From the NCBI GenBank assembly GCA_023229665.1, contig JALNYW010000001.1:720088-784087 (forward strand): a DNA stretch of 64,000 nucleotides, read 5' to 3'. The stretch comes from Patescibacteria group bacterium. Its GTDB lineage: Bacteria > Patescibacteriota > Patescibacteriia > 2-12-FULL-60-25. Below, piece after piece: positions 15,160 to 23,034 of this stretch (positions are counted from its first letter, which is position 1; every line of letters begins with the position of its first letter). The notes beneath the pieces were generated by a model. It was not told the DNA's origin. It did not search any database and worked only from the letters and a program-made list of their open reading frames with translations. The translations under genes were made by a program, and so were the position numbers.

Positions 15160-17385
15160 TCAGGCCATCTTCCGCAAACTCCGTGAAATACGCAAGCTAT
15201 TCGCAAGGACGCTCACGCTGGAAAAAGCCATGGCAAACCCGGCCAAAATCGGATTCACGATGCCGAACATCGCCAACGGGATCAAAACGATATTATACGC
15301 GAACGCCCAAAACAGGTTTTGGCGGATGGCGGAGAAGGTGCGGCGCGCAAGCACTAAGGCGTCTGCCGCCTTGGTCGGCGATCCGCCCATGAGCACGATC
15401 TGCCCGGTCGCGATGGCGACGTCCGTGCCCGTACCGACGGCAATCCCGAGGTCGGACTGGGCCAAGGCGGGCGCATCGTTCAACCCATCACCCACAAACG
15501 CGACTTTCTTTCCCTCGCCTTGCAACCGCTTCACTTCTTCCGCCTTCCCGGTAGGCGAAATGCCGGCCAATACGCGCTCAATGCCAAGCTCGGACGCCAC
15601 GGCTTCGGCCGTTGCCTGGTGATCGCCCGTAATCAGCGCCAGCCCAATACCCCGCTTCAACAAACTCTTCACGGCCGCGCCGGCATCCGGCTTCACGCGG
15701 TCGCGTGCGGCGATCGCGCCAAGATAGGAACCGCCCTTGGCCAGCAAAATCACGGTTTTCGCTTCCGACCGTAACTGCGCGATGCGCTTCGACTCGTCAT
15801 CCGGAATCGGAATGACTTCCTCGCGCAAAAAAGCTTCGGTGCCAAGCAAGACGCGTTCTCCTTTGAACTTGCCTTCAAGGCCTTTGCCCGGAACCGCCTC
15901 ATAGTCTCCGATGTCGCCCAATGCGACGGAACGATCGGCAGCCGCCGCCAGGATGGCGCCGGCCAGCGGGTGTTCGGAAGTCGCCTCCAAACCCGAGGCG
16001 ATCGAAAGGACGGACGCTTCGTCGGTCCCCTCCGCCGCGAGAATATCCGTCACCGTCGGTTTCCCCTCGGTCAACGTTCCGGTTTTATCGAAGACGACCA
16101 AGTCGATGGAACGCGCGGCTTCGAGCGCCGAACCATCTTTCACCAAGATTCCGCGTTTCGCGCCCGCGCCCGTCCCGACCATGATGGCCGCCGGCGTCGC
16201 GAGACCCATGGCGCAAGGACACGCGACGATGAGCACCGCCACGGCATGGCGGATCGCCTCCCCGATGCCCACGCCGGCCAAAAGCCAACCAAGAAGCGTA
16301 AGCACGGCGAGCCCGATGACTATCGGCACAAAAACGGACGAGATGCGGTCCACCAACTTCTCGACCGGTGATTTGGTCGCAAGCGCATGGCTCACGGTTT
16401 CCACGATCGCATCCAACGCCGATGCGCCCGGCTCAACGGTAACGCGCATCGTAAACGAGCCGGTCTTATTGATGGTCGCACCAAACACGTTATCCCCCGT
16501 GCGCTTCTCAACCGGGATCGGTTCGCCGGTCAGCATGGATTCATCCACGGACGATGCGCCATCGATCACTTCGCCATCCATGGGAATGCGCTCGCCGCTT
16601 TTCACCAGACACAGGTCGCCTGGTTTCAGGATTTCAGGATCCACGTCTTCGGTCGTGCCGTCCGGCTTCACGCGATGCGCGAGTTTCGCATGTAAAGAAA
16701 GCAAGGCCTCGATGGCCGCGCCCGCCTTGGAACGCTGGCGCGCTTCCAACCATTTCCCAAGTAAAAGGAAGAAGATAATGATGCCCGCCACTTCGAAATA
16801 GACGCTCCCACTCCCGGTCGCTAAGGCGTACGTGCTCCAAAGCAAAGCCGATCCGGTGCCGACCGTGACCAGGGTATCCATCCCGGCGCGTCCATGGCGC
16901 AATTCATTCCAGGTGCCGACATGGAATTTCCAACCAAGTCTCACGACGAGATACCACGTCACGATGGCAATAAACACCATCCAGGCGCTTCGCCCCAAAA
17001 CCAATCCGATATTCGGCTCAATGACCATGGTGAGCAAAAGCGGCAATACAAAAAAGCCGGCCAAGAAAAGGCCGCGCGTCGTGATGTATCCGATATGCAT
17101 CAGGTGACTCTCCCCTTGCGGCATCTCATGATTGGCATGCTCTCCATGTCCTGTTTCCTGTTTCTTGTTTCCCGTTTGAGGCTCAGCCACGTTATATCCA
17201 TTATCCCGTACGGCCTTCACCAACTGTTCATGCGAGACATGATCTTCATGCATGACGGTCGCGCGTTCGGTCGCAAAATTCACGTTGGCGTCCGAGACGC
17301 CCGGCACCTTTTTGAGCGCTTTCTCCGTGGTGACGGCGCACGAGGCGCAGTGCATCCCGACAATCTTGAGCTGGGTCTTAGGCAT
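15160..17385 (-). CDS. copA: Copper-exporting P1B-type ATPase
   Basis: Pumps Cu(I) out of the cytoplasm. The N-terminal HMA domain has GMHCASC (C13, C16); a His-rich linker follows (HGEHANHEMPQ); then eight membrane spans with the CPC metal site in span six (C389, C391), the phosphorylation motif DKTGTLT (D433), and the ATP-binding domain ending with GDGLNDAPAL. About 741 residues. The start is the ATG at 17385, 1 bp after the preceding stop; the frame upstream begins with TTG. It is the core of an operon led by csoR. Confidence 0.95.
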   Translation of the reverse strand: MPKTQLKIVGMHCASCAVTTEKALKKVPGVSDANVNFATERATVMHEDHVSHEQLVKAVRDNGYNVAEPQTGNKKQETGHGEHANHEMPQGESHLMHIGYITTRGLFLAGFFVLPLLLTMVIEPNIGLVLGRSAWMVFIAIVTWYLVVRLGWKFHVGTWNELRHGRAGMDTLVTVGTGSALLWSTYALATGSGSVYFEVAGIIIFFLLLGKWLEARQRSKAGAAIEALLSLHAKLAHRVKPDGTTEDVDPEILKPGDLCLVKSGERIPMDGEVIDGASSVDESMLTGEPIPVEKRTGDNVFGATINKTGSFTMRVTVEPGASALDAIVETVSHALATKSPVEKLVDRISSVFVPIVIGLAVLTLLGWLLAGVGIGEAIRHAVAVLIVACPCAMGLATPAAIMVGTGAGAKRGILVKDGSALEAARSIDLVVFDKTGTLTEGKPTVTDILAAEGTDEASVLSIASGLEATSEHPLAGAILAAAADRSVALGDIGDYEAVPGKGLEGKFKGERVLLGTEAFLREEVIPIPDDESKRIAQLRSEAKTVILLAKGGSYLGAIAARDRVKPDAGAAVKSLLKRGIGLALITGDHQATAEAVASELGIERVLAGISPTGKAEEVKRLQGEGKKVAFVGDGLNDAPALAQSDLGIAVGTGTDVAIATGQIVLMGGSPTKAADALVLARRTFSAIRQNLFWAFAYNIVLIPLAMFGIVNPILAGFAMAFSSVSVLANSLRISRSLRKMA

Positions 17386-17386
17386 A

Positions 17387-18505
17387 TTATTCAACGACTT
17401 GGAATGACCCGCGGATCATACCCATCCCGCAGGAAAACGGGACTTCTCCGGCTTGCTTAGGCGTGAATTTGATAATCGTCGTCCCGAGCGAGAGCTGGCG
17501 GCTAATCCCCAAACGCGGGGAAATCAAGGTCGAAGCGCATCCGCTCACGTCTTTGCCTTCAACCGCCCAAAGCACGGGGACATCTTTCCGAATGACAAAC
17601 CGGTTTGGGGAAAACGCCCCATACTCCACCGTCATTTGTACGACCTGTTCTTCCGCCTGGGCAACCGGGATCGGAACGGCGGCGATAAAGGCGCGATTCA
17701 AGAGACCTGAAAACGTGACCGGCGAACCAAGTACGGTCAGTCCCCCGTCGAGCTGGCCGACGGCGAACAACACCAAGGCCGCGCCCGTGGCCAGTTGCAG
17801 GATGCGGCTGCGTCCGGACCAGCGCTGGCCATACCAAGAAAGGCCGACGAGTACCGGCGCGGTCCCGAGAGCGAATGCGCCGAGCATAAGCGCGCCTGAC
17901 CAGGGCGACCCGGAGGCCAAAGCTAGCGCTTGGGCGGTTTGCGTGAAACCGCAAGGCAGAAAAAACGTCACGACGCCCAATAATCCGGGAACCGTGGGAC
18001 CGAGTCGCTCGGCAAAACGATTTACCGATCCGTATACGCCGGATGGGAGTTTGAGGAATGAAAACGAAGAGGGCGTGATTTCAAGCAACTGAAACCCGAT
18101 GGCGAGAAAACCAATACCCAGGACCAAGCCGATCATCCCATACAGAAGCGGCGATCCCCCGAGCGACCCGCCAAGCAGTCCCAATAAGGCGCCACCGGCC
18201 ACGAAGGCAATCAGGCGGCCGATATGGATGGAGAGCACGTCGTTAAATGATTTGGCGCGGCTGCCATGGGCAAGGAGAAAAGCTCCGGTCGTGGCGAGAC
18301 ATGTGGAAAGCGAGGCGACGACGCCAAGCCCGAACATCGCCGCGAGCGAAGCGCCTGATTGCGCCTGCGGGATAAACGTCGCCACCATCGGCCAAATCAC
18401 CGCCGCGATCAATCCGACCGAGAGCAGGGCGAGCAGCGCCTGCCAAAGACGCGTTCGTAGTGAGCGCGTGGGCACCACGCAACAAGCCGGAAGGGGTTGG
18501 GTCAT
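17387..18505 (-). CDS. TauE/DsbD-like membrane protein fused to a cupredoxin-like domain
   Basis: 372 residues. After an N-terminal anchor, spans covering about 55-265 match the DsbD-like/SafE transmembrane family (FGLGVVASLSTC, then FFLPCGFTQTAQ with paired cysteines). The C-terminal 85 residues look like a cupredoxin: VIRKDVPVLW, C323 and a terminal FSCGMGM (C359, M361, M363) that would bind copper. Family members act in copper delivery or export. Placement between csoR and copA, with 4-bp and 1-bp gaps, supports a copper role. Which direction it moves copper or electrons cannot be read from the sequence. Confidence 0.85.
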   Translation of the reverse strand: MTQPLPACCVVPTRSLRTRLWQALLALLSVGLIAAVIWPMVATFIPQAQSGASLAAMFGLGVVASLSTCLATTGAFLLAHGSRAKSFNDVLSIHIGRLIAFVAGGALLGLLGGSLGGSPLLYGMIGLVLGIGFLAIGFQLLEITPSSFSFLKLPSGVYGSVNRFAERLGPTVPGLLGVVTFFLPCGFTQTAQALALASGSPWSGALMLGAFALGTAPVLVGLSWYGQRWSGRSRILQLATGAALVLFAVGQLDGGLTVLGSPVTFSGLLNRAFIAAVPIPVAQAEEQVVQMTVEYGAFSPNRFVIRKDVPVLWAVEGKDVSGCASTLISPRLGISRQLSLGTTIIKFTPKQAGEVPFSCGMGMIRGSFQVVE

Positions 18506-18509
18506 ATGG

Positions 18510-18779
18510 TTAGGATCGTTGGGAGAGTTTTAATACTTGCTCGACCTCATCCAACAGCTTTTCCTGCTCTCGAGCCGAGGCCGTCCGCATGCCGCCGGCG
18601 AAACAGGTGCGTAAATGGTTGGTGAGGACATCCAGGATCATGCGCTTCAACAACCCCTGAACCGCCAGCGCTTGCTGCAATACGCTCATGCAATATTCAC
18701 CACGCTCAAGCATATCGATGACTTTATCGAGATGGGATCGCGCTTTGCGCGCGAGAGATAACGGAGTGGAGGCGGGCAT
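18510..18779 (-). CDS. csoR: Copper-sensing repressor CsoR
   Basis: An 89-residue four-helix repressor of the CsoR/RcnR family. The Cu(I) ligands are in place as C30, H55 and C59 (C-H-C: EYCMSV and NHLRTCF). It should leave its operator on binding copper, releasing the operon csoR-tauE-copA-dsbB. The ATG at 18779 is 8 nt beyond a -10 box with no Shine-Dalgarno, so the mRNA is probably leaderless. The operator candidate lies between the -35 and -10 boxes. Confidence 0.94.
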   Translation of the reverse strand: MPASTPLSLARKARSHLDKVIDMLERGEYCMSVLQQALAVQGLLKRMILDVLTNHLRTCFAGGMRTASAREQEKLLDEVEQVLKLSQRS

Positions 18780-18787
18780 ACGTGCAT

Positions 18788-18815
18788 GTTATACCTCCCC
18801 CCTAGGTATAAGCAA
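18788..18815 (-). promoter_or_regulatory. csoR promoter with internal CsoR operator
   Basis: On the minus strand TTGCTT (-35) and TATAAC (-10) are 16 nt apart. Between and overlapping them is the palindrome TATACCT-N7-AGGTATA with a six-base G/C tract, the form of known CsoR operators (TACC ... GGTA around a G-tract). Bound repressor would exclude RNA polymerase. Confidence 0.75.
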
Positions 18816-18820
18816 CCCCC

Positions 18821-19522
18821 TTAGCGCAACGGCCGTCCGGGCTTCAAGTCACCCAACTCATGCTTCCAGACGCCCTTGGCATAGCGGTACACGATCGGCT
18901 TCGCCTGCGGAAGGTCGATATTGGCGATCATTTCATCATTAATGCCTTCGATATGTTTGATGATGGTGCGCAAACTATTTCCGTGGGCGGCAAGAAGCAC
19001 CTGTTCGCCGCGTTTCACGCGCGGAACAATCACCTTGCTGAAATAAGGGATCGTCCGTTCAAATACCTGCTTGAGGCTCTCCCCCTTCGGCGGACGGTCT
19101 TTATATCCGCGTCGCCATCGCAGGACCTGTTCAAATCCATACTTCTCCTCTGCCTCTTTTTTGTTCATGCCCTGAAGATCCCCGTAATACCGTTCATTGA
19201 GCGTGTCATCCATGTAGACGGGCAGGTCATCATTACGTAACAAATTGGAGCGTTTTACCCAGGCCGGGCGATGGGAACTCCTCCCGGTGTGCTGAATAAT
19301 GCTCGTTCTTCCCTGCTTCGAAAGAATGATATGCAGCGTCTGGTGGGCCCGTTCCAGTCGGGAAGTAAATGCACAATCAAACCGATATGAACGACAATGC
19401 TTGGCGCACAAATCAGCTTCACGGAGGCCATTTTCACTCAGGGAAACATCCACCCATCCTTGAAAACGGTTGGCGAGGTTCCAGCGCGATTCGCCATGCC
19501 GTACTAATACGAGAAGTCCCAT
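18821..19522 (-). CDS. gpmA: 2,3-bisphosphoglycerate-dependent phosphoglycerate mutase
   Basis: Interconverts 3- and 2-phosphoglycerate in glycolysis. Catalytic His9 lies in LVRHGESRWN, the second His in AAHGNSLR, and the substrate loop reads NERYYGDLQGMNK. At 233 residues it has the expected total length, but about 30 residues between TLHIIL and LPVYMDDTLNERYYG (ILSKQGRTS ... LLRNDD) read unlike the usual family sequence. Start at the ATG at 19522; the longer frame runs into the tRNA gene. TATACT on the minus strand ends 8 nt before the ATG, so it is probably leaderless. Confidence 0.93.
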   Translation of the reverse strand: MGLLVLVRHGESRWNLANRFQGWVDVSLSENGLREADLCAKHCRSYRFDCAFTSRLERAHQTLHIILSKQGRTSIIQHTGRSSHRPAWVKRSNLLRNDDLPVYMDDTLNERYYGDLQGMNKKEAEEKYGFEQVLRWRRGYKDRPPKGESLKQVFERTIPYFSKVIVPRVKRGEQVLLAAHGNSLRTIIKHIEGINDEMIANIDLPQAKPIVYRYAKGVWKHELGDLKPGRPLR

Positions 19523-19545
19523 ACCGCCCAAGTATAAAGGAAAAT

Positions 19546-19573
19546 GAAACATCCCGCTTTCGCGGGATGTTTC
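19546..19573 (-). terminator. Terminator after tRNA-Ser
   Basis: Twelve-bp perfect stem with a 4-nt loop, 3 nt beyond the encoded CCA of the tRNA, followed on the minus strand by a T-rich stretch. It insulates gpmA from the tRNA transcript. Confidence 0.85.
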
Positions 19574-19575
19574 GA

Positions 19576-19665
19576 TGGCGGAGAGGGAGGGATTCGAACC
19601 CTCGATAGCCGTGAAGCTATACCGGATTTCGAGTCCGGCGCGTTCGACCACTCTGCCACCTCTCC
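19576..19665 (-). tRNA. tRNA-Ser (anticodon CGA)
   Basis: Ninety nucleotides. Acceptor GGAGAGG pairs with CCTCTCC, discriminator G, encoded CCA. The anticodon loop CTCGAAA in a 5-bp stem gives CGA, reading UCG. The long variable arm (ATAGC ... GGCTAT) is that of serine tRNAs, and the T-loop is GTTCGAATC. Confidence 0.96.
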
Positions 19666-19680
19666 AAACGCGGGCCAATC

Positions 19681-20892
19681 CTAGCCCCGTTTGGGCTCTT
19701 GGTCAAGGCGAATGACCGTCAAAATGAGCAAGACAAAAAACATCACGGCCAAATCATTTTTGAAATATGGGACGTCCACCAGGCCGTGGATAAAGAGAAC
19801 GCCCGTGACAGCCAAGGCGCCCGTCCACGCTTCCCCGCCCAACCGCTTTCCCTCTCGGAGCCAGGTAACCAGGATCCACACGAAAGCGATCAGGCCCAAC
19901 AAACCCGTCTCGCTCCAAAAATTCAAAATCAAACTATGCGGGTACTGGAAGATCTCAATAAAGTCATGGCCATGATACGGGGCGACGACGGTCGGATATC
20001 CGCCCAGGCCTGCACCGGTAAGCGGACGGTCGCGCAACATCTGCAACGTCTCATCCCACATCCAAACGCGTACCCGGCCCGACCAGGATTGAAAGCTCAC
20101 CTCCTGCCACACTTCGCCGCGGATGGCGGGCAAAGCGGCCAAGGAAATCACCCCGACCAAGATCAAGCCGACACCGATCAAACGGAAGCGGCGTTCAAGC
20201 AGAAGCAACAAAGTCGCGACCGCGACCAAGGCCAACGCAGCTCCATCGCTGCGAGCGACCAGCGCGGACAAAAGCGCCGCGCCAAAGGTGAGTAAAGAGA
20301 GCGCATTCCCCGGCGCCTTCACGAAACGCGCAAAGGCATACGCGCCAATCGGCGCGGTGAGGAGGGCGAGCGCATTCGGAAAAGGAAACGGCCCGGTGGC
20401 GCGGCGTCCTGCTCCGAGCGCGACATTCCACGGCGCGGGAATGCCGATGCCCGTCAGGTATTGGAACAACCCCCAAGCCGCCATCGCCCACACAAGCGCA
20501 TACGTGGAGAGACGGAGAAATCCACGACGATGCGGATCTTGGAACTCATGCGTGAGAACCACGAGCAACAAAACGGGTTCGAGCACATAGGCGCGCCACA
20601 ATCCCAACCCCTGGATCGCATCCGGCGCCCAGAGCGCGGCCGCGAAACTCGCAAGACACCAAACCAAAACTGGAATGCGGAACGCGCCCAACCGGCGCGC
20701 GCCTTCGGCCCAACCGGCGCGACCATGGGCCGCCGTGAACAGGACAAAGAAAATGCCCAGGATAATTTCGAGTGCCGTGGTCGGCAAAGGTCCAAGTTTG
20801 AAACGGACAAGATAGGCCGGGACAAGAATCGGCAAAAACGCCAACCCCCACCACAAATGGCTGCGCAGGATTTTCCGGAATCGCTGGAACAT
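19681..20892 (-). CDS. O-antigen ligase-type membrane protein
   Basis: 403 residues, about 11-12 membrane spans. The Wzy/WaaL family loop is clear: GRVRVWMWDETLQMLRDRP, TGAGLGGYP, and YPHSLILNFWSETG. Family members polymerise or ligate lipid-linked glycans on the outer face of the membrane. In Patescibacteria the acceptor is unknown. It starts at an ATG 6 nt past a -10 box (TAGGCT) inside a large inverted repeat shared with the divergent 20977 gene. A second, TPR-fused member is at 51103-53556. Confidence 0.88.
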   Translation of the reverse strand: MFQRFRKILRSHLWWGLAFLPILVPAYLVRFKLGPLPTTALEIILGIFFVLFTAAHGRAGWAEGARRLGAFRIPVLVWCLASFAAALWAPDAIQGLGLWRAYVLEPVLLLVVLTHEFQDPHRRGFLRLSTYALVWAMAAWGLFQYLTGIGIPAPWNVALGAGRRATGPFPFPNALALLTAPIGAYAFARFVKAPGNALSLLTFGAALLSALVARSDGAALALVAVATLLLLLERRFRLIGVGLILVGVISLAALPAIRGEVWQEVSFQSWSGRVRVWMWDETLQMLRDRPLTGAGLGGYPTVVAPYHGHDFIEIFQYPHSLILNFWSETGLLGLIAFVWILVTWLREGKRLGGEAWTGALAVTGVLFIHGLVDVPYFKNDLAVMFFVLLILTVIRLDQEPKRG

Positions 20893-20898
20893 GGGAAT

Positions 20899-20970
20899 AG
20901 CCTACGGGTTCAAGTATCAAGTAACAAGTATCATCGGCTTGCTATTTGCTACTCGTTACTTGATACTTGG
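20899..20970. promoter_or_regulatory. Divergent leaderless promoters inside a 20-bp inverted repeat
   Basis: Arms at 20911-20930 and 20950-20969 match in 19 of 20 positions. Leftward promoter: TTGTTA and TAGGCT, 17 nt apart, ending 6 nt before the ligase ATG. Rightward promoter: TTGCTA (20939-20944) and GATACT (20962-20967), 17 nt apart, ending 9 nt before the ATG at 20977. Each promoter overlaps an arm, so one dimeric regulator could control both genes. Confidence 0.6.
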
Positions 20971-20976
20971 CCGCAT

Positions 20977-21219
20977 ATGGTCACCAAAGAGGACTTGCGC
21001 GCCATGTGCTATACGCCGAGCGGGGCCGTACGCCCCAAGGCCGAAGTGCGCGCGGAAATGATCAACCGCCTCATCCTGGACGAGATGATGGATATTGATG
21101 AAGCCGAAGATTGGATTGATAAATCCCTGCGCGAGTTCAATCTTTGGGGCGAACCGCGCCTCGAAGACCTGATCAAAGAATGGGATGAGGATGTAAAACA
21201 GAATCCCCAGGCCTCATAA
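20977..21219 (+). CDS. Small acidic hypothetical protein
   Basis: Eighty residues, soluble and helical: MVTKEDLRAMCYTPSGAVRP start, then an acidic central helix region with repeated Asp/Glu and WIDKSLREF. Not recognised. I use the ATG at 20977 because the promoter and inverted repeat end just before it; the longer frame on the same strand is antisense to the O-antigen ligase. No Shine-Dalgarno. It ends at a strong hairpin directly after the stop. Confidence 0.7.
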   Translation: MVTKEDLRAMCYTPSGAVRPKAEVRAEMINRLILDEMMDIDEAEDWIDKSLREFNLWGEPRLEDLIKEWDEDVKQNPQAS

Positions 21220-21220
21220 A

Positions 21221-21250
21221 TGAAACACCCCACGAACGTGGGGTGTTTCA
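21221..21250 (+). terminator. Terminator of the 20977 gene
   Basis: Thirteen-bp perfect stem with a GAAC loop immediately after the stop codon. The following 160 nt to the end of the GT-C gene contain one further weak inverted repeat (CTCGCGTGA/TCACGCGAG) and nothing else that I recognise. Confidence 0.8.
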
Positions 21251-21412
21251 TTCTCACCGGCAAGCATGGAGCCGGCGAAAGGGCACTTTCCTCCTCTCGC
21301 TCGCGTGACAAACTCAGTGAAGGGTTTCTCACGCGAGCCAGGGGACGAATCAAATTTGCTGCATCAAGTCTTACCATGCTGGCGGGATGAGTCAAATCCC
21401 CCTAGTGGATAA

Positions 21413-22936
21413 CTAAGGAAACGTTCGGAAAACCGTGGCCGCGTCATCGGCATACATCACCTCGAACCGATGGTCGGAAAGGAGGACGGATTCAAACGCA
21501 CGGTCATGCCGGTCCACCACCACGACGCGCGCATCCAAAGCATGACGAATCAATTCGTACGCCCCCGTGCTGGTTGTACCAAGAAACAACTCCGTGTAGG
21601 CCTTTGAGACCTGCGGGTGTTCATCAAGAAGAAAGGTTGGATCCAACCCGGAAACATACCGATATCGGTCATCCTCCGCGAACAGCTCCGGGAAGATATC
21701 CCACGCCGAATGTGCCACCCGCTCCCCCGGAGCGACGAATGTCCGGACGACGGCCATCGCCGGCGCGAAACGGCCAAACGGTTTGGCATAAGAGCGGATC
21801 ATCTGATGGACATCCCAAGCCTGATGGGCAGCCACGACCGCGATGCCGGTGAGGAAAAGCGGAGCGATCCAACGCGGGAACAGTTCAAGGAGTTTTTCGC
21901 GCGCGCGCGGACGGTCAACCTGGATCGCGAGGAGCGCAATCGCCATCACCAAAAGCGGAGCGGCGTATTCTTGGAAACGAATGCTGCGCAGGGACCAAGC
22001 GAACGGGATCGCGAAGGCGCACAGGTATCCGACGGCGCGTTTCGCGGCTTCGCGGTCGCGGACATGGCGCGTGACGAATGCGCCGAACAAGACAACCACG
22101 CCGGCGAGCGTCGGCAGGAAGAAAAACGTAAAGAGATCAATCCCCTCCGGCGCATACCACTCCCCGCCCAAAGGCACTTGCCCCACCGGATTTACCAAAC
22201 CGATGGAAATAACGGTGGTCACAAAGAAATGCCACAGCGCTTCACGATTGGGATGAAGCAACGAACCAAGAAAAATGCCGGCCACGCTCGCCGCGACTGC
22301 CCAAATGGCCGACCGGGCGTCTTTCCACGAGCGCTCTTGGAATGAAAAACGGGCCACGGCCCACTCCCCGATCACATACGCGGTTTGGCAGGCAAGGAAC
22401 AGGATCCATCCCCCATGGGTCAGGGCATAGAGCGTAGAAATGAGAAAGATAAGCCAGGCTTTCCGCTTCGCAAGCGCGGACATCCCGAACAAAAATAAGA
22501 TCTGAACCAAGGCCCCGGACTTCGCCCAGGAAAGGCGCCTCCCCATGACCGGCATGAGCATGAACAATAGGGCCCAGAGCCAAGGTAAAGGCACGCGCAA
22601 CCAACGGGCGACGGCGTAAAACGCGGTGATCGTGAAGGCGGCGAAAAGCACCGTCGCAATTTGCGTACCCGGCAGCATTCCGAAGACCCGTTCGAAAGGG
22701 ATTAAAAGAAGATGATACAAATAGTTTTGATCCACGAATGAGCGTCCGAGCGTGGTGAGGTCCAGCCACGGAAAACTCATGACCGGGCCTTGTTTGGCGA
22801 TAAGCTCTGCAATCTTGGCGTGATAGAACCCGTCCGGATCGGCAAAAGCTCCCCAGGATTGGAGCCAGGAAAACCACGCGAGGGAAGCCAAGAAAACCAG
22901 GAGACCCTGGACCCAGGGATTACGGAATATGCGCAC
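21413..22936 (-). CDS. GT-C-type polytopic glycosyltransferase-like protein
   Basis: 507 residues with about 11 membrane spans and a C-terminal soluble region. The first outward loop has FADPDGFYHAK, which resembles the DxD-YH motif of STT3/PglB and other GT-C enzymes that use lipid-linked sugars. A later HPNREALW and the soluble end (AHSAWDIFPELF, YRYVSGLDPTFL) fit the family of membrane glycosyltransferases with a C-terminal acceptor domain. The exact donor and acceptor are unknown. The start is a GTG at 22936, 6 nt past TACACT, so probably leaderless. Confidence 0.75.
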   Translation of the reverse strand: MRIFRNPWVQGLLVFLASLAWFSWLQSWGAFADPDGFYHAKIAELIAKQGPVMSFPWLDLTTLGRSFVDQNYLYHLLLIPFERVFGMLPGTQIATVLFAAFTITAFYAVARWLRVPLPWLWALLFMLMPVMGRRLSWAKSGALVQILFLFGMSALAKRKAWLIFLISTLYALTHGGWILFLACQTAYVIGEWAVARFSFQERSWKDARSAIWAVAASVAGIFLGSLLHPNREALWHFFVTTVISIGLVNPVGQVPLGGEWYAPEGIDLFTFFFLPTLAGVVVLFGAFVTRHVRDREAAKRAVGYLCAFAIPFAWSLRSIRFQEYAAPLLVMAIALLAIQVDRPRAREKLLELFPRWIAPLFLTGIAVVAAHQAWDVHQMIRSYAKPFGRFAPAMAVVRTFVAPGERVAHSAWDIFPELFAEDDRYRYVSGLDPTFLLDEHPQVSKAYTELFLGTTSTGAYELIRHALDARVVVVDRHDRAFESVLLSDHRFEVMYADDAATVFRTFP

Positions 22937-22950
22937 CGCCCTAGTGTACA

Positions 22951-22990
22951 GAAAAAGAAAAACGCCCGCCCCTGAGTACAGGGACGGGCG
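22951..22990 (-). terminator. Terminator of the 24592-23035 transcription unit
   Basis: Hairpin 22963-22990 with CGCCCG and CCCTG paired segments separated by one mismatch, followed on the minus strand by T5-C-T5. Confidence 0.85.
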
Positions 22991-23034
22991 GAACGTCTAC
23001 CCCGGAGTGACCGGGGGAGTTCAGGGCTGCCGTG

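Noticed and set aside
19523..19678. N-terminal extension of gpmA
   Set aside because: The extension would translate the tRNA-Ser gene and its terminator; the conserved start is the ATG at 19522.
20461..20976. N-terminal extension of the 20977 gene
   Set aside because: Antisense to the O-antigen ligase and spanning the divergent promoters.
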